From assembly GCA_035578905.1 (NCBI GenBank), contig JAQJVL010002711.1:21030-85029 (forward strand): a DNA stretch of 64,000 nt, in the 5' to 3' direction. A program made the position numbers and the translations under genes. Below are positions 60,116 through 64,000 of this stretch, in pieces. Within the stretch, counting starts at the first letter, position 1; every line of letters begins with the position of its first letter. The notes under the pieces were generated by a model. It did not search any database, was not told the DNA's origin, and was given only the letters and a program-made list of their open reading frames with translations. The stretch comes from Stictocephala bisonia. Its lineage: Eukaryota; Arthropoda; Insecta; Hemiptera; Membracidae.

Positions 60116-60474
60116 CTTTTCCGTTACTTCACTACCGCTACTTTTTTAATCGCAATAACGGTTATGTTAGGCTAGGTGGCTAATAAAGTTGATCGCAAAC
60201 TGGTAAATCCAATTATTTGCTTACCATCGAATGCGCTCTCCGTGTGTAAGTTCTTGGAAATTGTTAAGATAAGGCTAGTGATATAGGATTCCTGTCGGAT
60301 AAGGAATACCACAGTGGACGTAAAAATGATTGAGGAACAGTTTTAAGAGTAATAGATTGGTTTTTGTTCTCATTGGTGAAGTAACGCTTGATGTACGTTA
60401 ATTCACAAACGTACATCAAGCGGTAGTGAATTAACGGATACAAAAAAAGTAGTGGAAGTGAATTAACGGAAAAC
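60116..60474. mobile_element. MITE-like element with ~30-bp terminal inverted repeats
   Basis: The left end CTTTTCCGTTACTTCACTAC (60,116 on) followed by CGCTACTTTTTT is inverted at the right end as AAAAAAAGTAGTGGAAGTGA then ATTAACGGAAAAC (60,442-60,474). Inside, CGCTTGATGTACGTT (60,385-60,399) and AACGTACATCAAGCG (60,408-60,422) form a perfect 15-bp stem with an eight-base loop. No coding capacity. TAGGCC/AGGCCTA words occur on both flanks, but a target duplication is not certain. Confidence 0.6.
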
Positions 60475-62690
60475 CCTAGGCCTATTAGTACACCACATCC
60501 ATTTAACTATAAATAATACATATTATAAGAATTGGATTGAGTAGTTATGTTATAACAATTGTAAAAATAAGTGATGAATAAAAGTTTTTTACTCACAGCA
60601 GTTACAAATGTATACAGGAATATTATTCTGAAAATATCAGTCTAGAGTTATGGAACATTTTATTTTGTAAGTTTTTTTCATGTTATTATTGATTAGAATA
60701 ATTTTTAAATAGGAGTAGATGATTTGAATGGTGGTAAGTCTTACAAGGATATTTAACGTGGCAAAATATAACAATGAACAGTAAATATGCTAGAAGGGCA
60801 GTAAAACCCCATATAATGAGGTGTGAAGAAATATTGTAATAATTGGAAGGAAAACTATGTTACTGCTGAACTTTGAAGTTAAATATGGTAACTTAATGGT
60901 GCAATATAGAGTGTAAAAATTTCGTCAAAAACGTCTGCAATAGTCTATTATACGCTATTTACTCTTTTATCACGCATTGCATTTTGACTGTATGGGAGTG
61001 GACTTTTGCCAGTTTTTTTTATTTATTTTTTTTATGAATTATATAAGAATTTAAGACGATATTATTCAAGTAATGTGCTGAAAGTACTCTATTAACAATA
61101 GATCACATACAACAATGTTAGACTTAGTAATTAAATTAAATAATTAAATTGCACTTGGTTAGTTGTAAAACTTTGATACCACCATATCTACGTACATCTA
61201 TTGTATCTTAGAACAAAACATATGAATTTAATTTACTTTGACATCAGTTCGAATTTGCAAATAAGTTATATGGTTTGAAATTAAAGACCTAGACGATTTA
61301 AGACTCAATGGACCTAAATTAATCACAAAGCGTTAAATAAGAAAAATAAATAATAAAATTTATTTAAATCTTCCACCATTCAATTCACTTTCTCCATTCC
61401 TTTGGGTGGAGCTGGTTTGTAAAACTAAATATAAATTTGGCATAGAAATATTGGCAAATATGTTACACGTATATCTATCCTACGACTGAAACGTACAATT
61501 AACAAAGTGTAATAACAAAATATCCATAGAAATGTGCCACCTTTCATTTTGCCTTAATTATTTTTTAGCTTTCCAATTAGAAACAACACCAATTGGACTT
61601 CATTTAGAGGAGTATATCTCTCTACATTATTTAATATGTTTTTTTTTTTATTCTCATGGTTGCTTTTAACATAAACAGAGAAACAAAATCGAATTATTAT
61701 CTAACCTATGGATAAACCTTTTCCTGGAGGGTTTTCCACGATGTAGAGATTGTCACATTTTTATGTTCATTTAACATGCTTTACAACATTTAACACAATC
61801 AGTTTTAATGTTTTAATGATTGAATTTCTTCATAATATAGATTCTGTAGTGTTTGTTAATGAAGTGTTCATTAACACTTAAACGATATCTGGAATACCTA
61901 CCGATATATATGTTTGTATTGCTACTCTACTGTTATTTCCCAGGTGAGTTAAGGTTACGCTGTATTATGCATTGTTTTTCTGTTTGCCTTCAATACTTCT
62001 AAAGATTGATTCGGTGTTTTTTTTTTCTCCAGAAAATTATATATTTCTGTATTTCCTTTAAAGGCCACTTTGTAAATTTTTGCAACAAGTTAGAAGAATT
62101 CTTATCGGGTTTATCTTAAAAGAATATTAATTCAGTGAATTATTTCGAACAACTCTAACAGCATTCATTCTTTAGCAAAAATATAAAAGGCAATTATTTA
62201 TAGTTCAAAGAAGACTAAAGATTGTATGTCACGAACAAATTATTCTAACTAACTTTTATGAAAATAAACAATTGCTATAGTACAATAAAATATATGAATA
62301 CAATAAAACCTATAACTTTGAAAAACTACCAGCTTATAACATGCTATGGCCTATTTATATAGAATAAATTACAAGTTTAAAAATTTTTTAAACACACACT
62401 GTGGTTGGTTCCCTCAGAAAAATGATAAGGGTCGCTAGTATAAATGCATATATTAAACACATTGTTAAATTTATCCTCCTTTTAAAATCACAATTTTTAT
62501 ATTTTTTGTCATTTTTTTATTTTGGCTTTCAATATTTTACTTTGATATCAAGCTTACAACAATTCTCAATTCCTCAATAAACAATTCTGTACATATTTGC
62601 ACATAATGTCTACTAGAGAACAGTAAATTAAAACACCTTTGAAACACATAATTATGTAATATTTAGTAACCAACCTAACAAGACTGGTGG
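60475..62690. other. Unassigned AT-rich sequence
   Basis: More than 2 kb with no recognisable domain, RNA gene or tandem repeat. Confidence 0.5.
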
Positions 62691-63660
62691 GACGTTGTAA
62701 TATTGTGATTAATGATGCAACCATACCATGCACTCGTGATCAATGGAGGTGGCCTCGTTAATTGACCACAAAAGTAACCTCCTCCCCCTAGCAGCTGACG
62801 TCATGGTAGTAGGGTTGGTGGATGGCTAGGAACAGCATTTGTAAAATATCTTTGATATTGATAATATTTTATGTAATTATTTTAATAATTGGCATATATT
62901 ATGTTATAATACATAATTTGACATTTCTAATGTTAAGCTGAATACCAAAATAAAATTGATTTGTGAAAATTTATACAAGCCTACTGCAAAATGTTGGTAG
63001 CATTATATAGTATGCTTTAGCATAATGGAATATGATAAGTGTGTTATTTACGTAAATGTTATGTAAATTTAGTTCTTTATACAGTTTATGTTCTTTCCCA
63101 TATCCAGATACTGTGCCGTAGCACAGAGTCGGGTCGTCTCTGGGATATCCTTCATTTCTCTGCATTGGTTTTTGTTTGTGTGTCTCGTGAGTGTTTCTTT
63201 TCCTTCTTCCCAGCCGTCTTTTCTGTTCGTCGTCTTGTCGCCAGCTATCACGCCTACTCCATGTTCGGCTAAATTCTAATTGGTCTTCGGCTCCAGGGTT
63301 TGGGAGGGGGAGATGGATCGTCACCTGTCTTGCCTTCCACCTTGATGTCACCTGGGGACGCAGCGGAGGACCTATGGTCTGGGCTGGCCTTCTTTGCGGC
63401 CCAGAGGAACCTGCCACCTATTCCCCTCTCCCCTTCCTCACTGCACATTTTTACTGTTTCTTTAGGCAGAAGTCTTCAGCACGCAGGTGACATGCACTCC
63501 TTATCTTGCTTTTCTGCCCCTTTTGGCCCCGTATGGACTTTATTTTCAAGAGGTCGTGCAGTGCTGTGGGATTTTTTCACAATTAGGCTGTGCTTTTGTT
63601 CTGTTGAACTAAAAATTTAAGGGTAGGTTATTCTGAGTAATAGGAGAGTAACGTTACCTT
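62691..63660. other. GC-richer segment of unknown identity
   Basis: From about 63,080 to 63,560 composition moves well above the background and frames of 60-148 codons open on both strands. They overlap in several frames and show no recognisable domain or favoured strand, so I call none. The segment could be part of a transposon LTR or UTR, or an exon whose partners lie beyond the window. Confidence 0.4.
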
Positions 63661-63703
63661 TTATTTTTATATTTTTAATTTAATTTACTATTGTTTTGTT
63701 TTT

Positions 63704-63704
<1 letters not shown>

Positions 63705-63739
<35 letters not shown>

Positions 63740-63750
63740 GGGGGGGGGGG
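63705..63750. repeat. T34-G12 homopolymer tract
   Basis: Thirty-four T (63,705-63,738) are followed without interruption by twelve G (63,739-63,750). The exact lengths may be affected by sequencing error. Confidence 0.85.
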
Positions 63751-64000
63751 CATAGGGCCTTTTCTCTGTTAAGAGGGTTACCATTAGAACAATTCTCCTG
63801 TTTGGAGCGGCCCTGTTTCGCTCTCTGTATTCGTTGCAATTATAAATCAAACATTTTTTTAACTCTTCCATTTAACTTAATTTTCCAAATTTCTTTTGTT
63901 CCCAAGGCCCCGTAATTTATGCTGCCCCTCGTTGTGATATATAGTTTATTAATTATTTTATTATCTTTATTTATTTGTAGTTGTTGTTAAGTATTGTTTT
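63751..64000. other. Window end, unassigned
   Basis: No recognised feature in the last 250 bases. Confidence 0.5.

Overview
The window looks like AT-rich, host-gene-poor intergenic or heterochromatic DNA from an arthropod, most likely an insect and possibly a hemipteran. This rests on the kinds of retroelement present, on 5S-rRNA-headed SINEs, on long AT and TAA microsatellites, and on an interstitial tract related to the insect telomere unit TTAGG at 59.2 kb. The species cannot be read from the sequence. I found no intact host gene, rRNA gene, functional tRNA gene or CRISPR array. Every long coding frame belongs to a retrotransposon.

Layout. 0-3.3 kb: a near-full-length but frameshifted non-LTR retrotransposon with an endonuclease and reverse transcriptase (RT). 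3.5-5.25 kb: the decayed body of a second one on the minus strand. 5.26-15.24 kb and, in opposite orientation, 39.78-48.79 kb: two diverged copies of the same roughly 9-10 kb sequence. They are collinear through at least a dozen anchor blocks, and a third partial copy (34.3-35.9 kb) and a fourth fragment (49.64-49.72 kb) exist. 16.2-21.5 kb: satellites with 130-bp and 13-bp units. 21,501-30,181: a complete Ty3/gypsy LTR retrotransposon inserted inside the 13-bp satellite, with a 4-bp target duplication, near-identical LTRs, gag and a full-length pol. 32.0-33.4 kb: an RT remnant in which one 66-bp coding segment has expanded to 15 head-to-tail units. 39.0 and 44.5 kb: two fold-back elements. 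42-43.3 kb: 5S-derived SINEs. 49-57.3 kb: a run of unrelated tandem arrays (16, ~119, ~21 and 94 bp). 55.1-58.8 kb: two 5'-truncated non-LTR copies on the minus strand. 60.1-60.5 kb: a MITE-like element. The last kilobase is richer in GC and ends in a T34-G12 tract.

Functional reading. Only the gypsy element could be close to active. Its pol keeps all catalytic residues of protease, RT, RNase H and integrase. Between gag and pol lies a textbook -1 frameshift signal (an A AAA AAC heptamer touching a stop codon, then a GC stem). In this copy gag carries an earlier in-frame UAG, so the signal would not normally be reached. The candidate undescribed item is the antiparallel ~9-10 kb family: it has no recognised coding domain, carries its own ~125-bp satellite expanded in one copy and barely present in the other, and has a block whose short reading frame and stop codon are shared by three copies.
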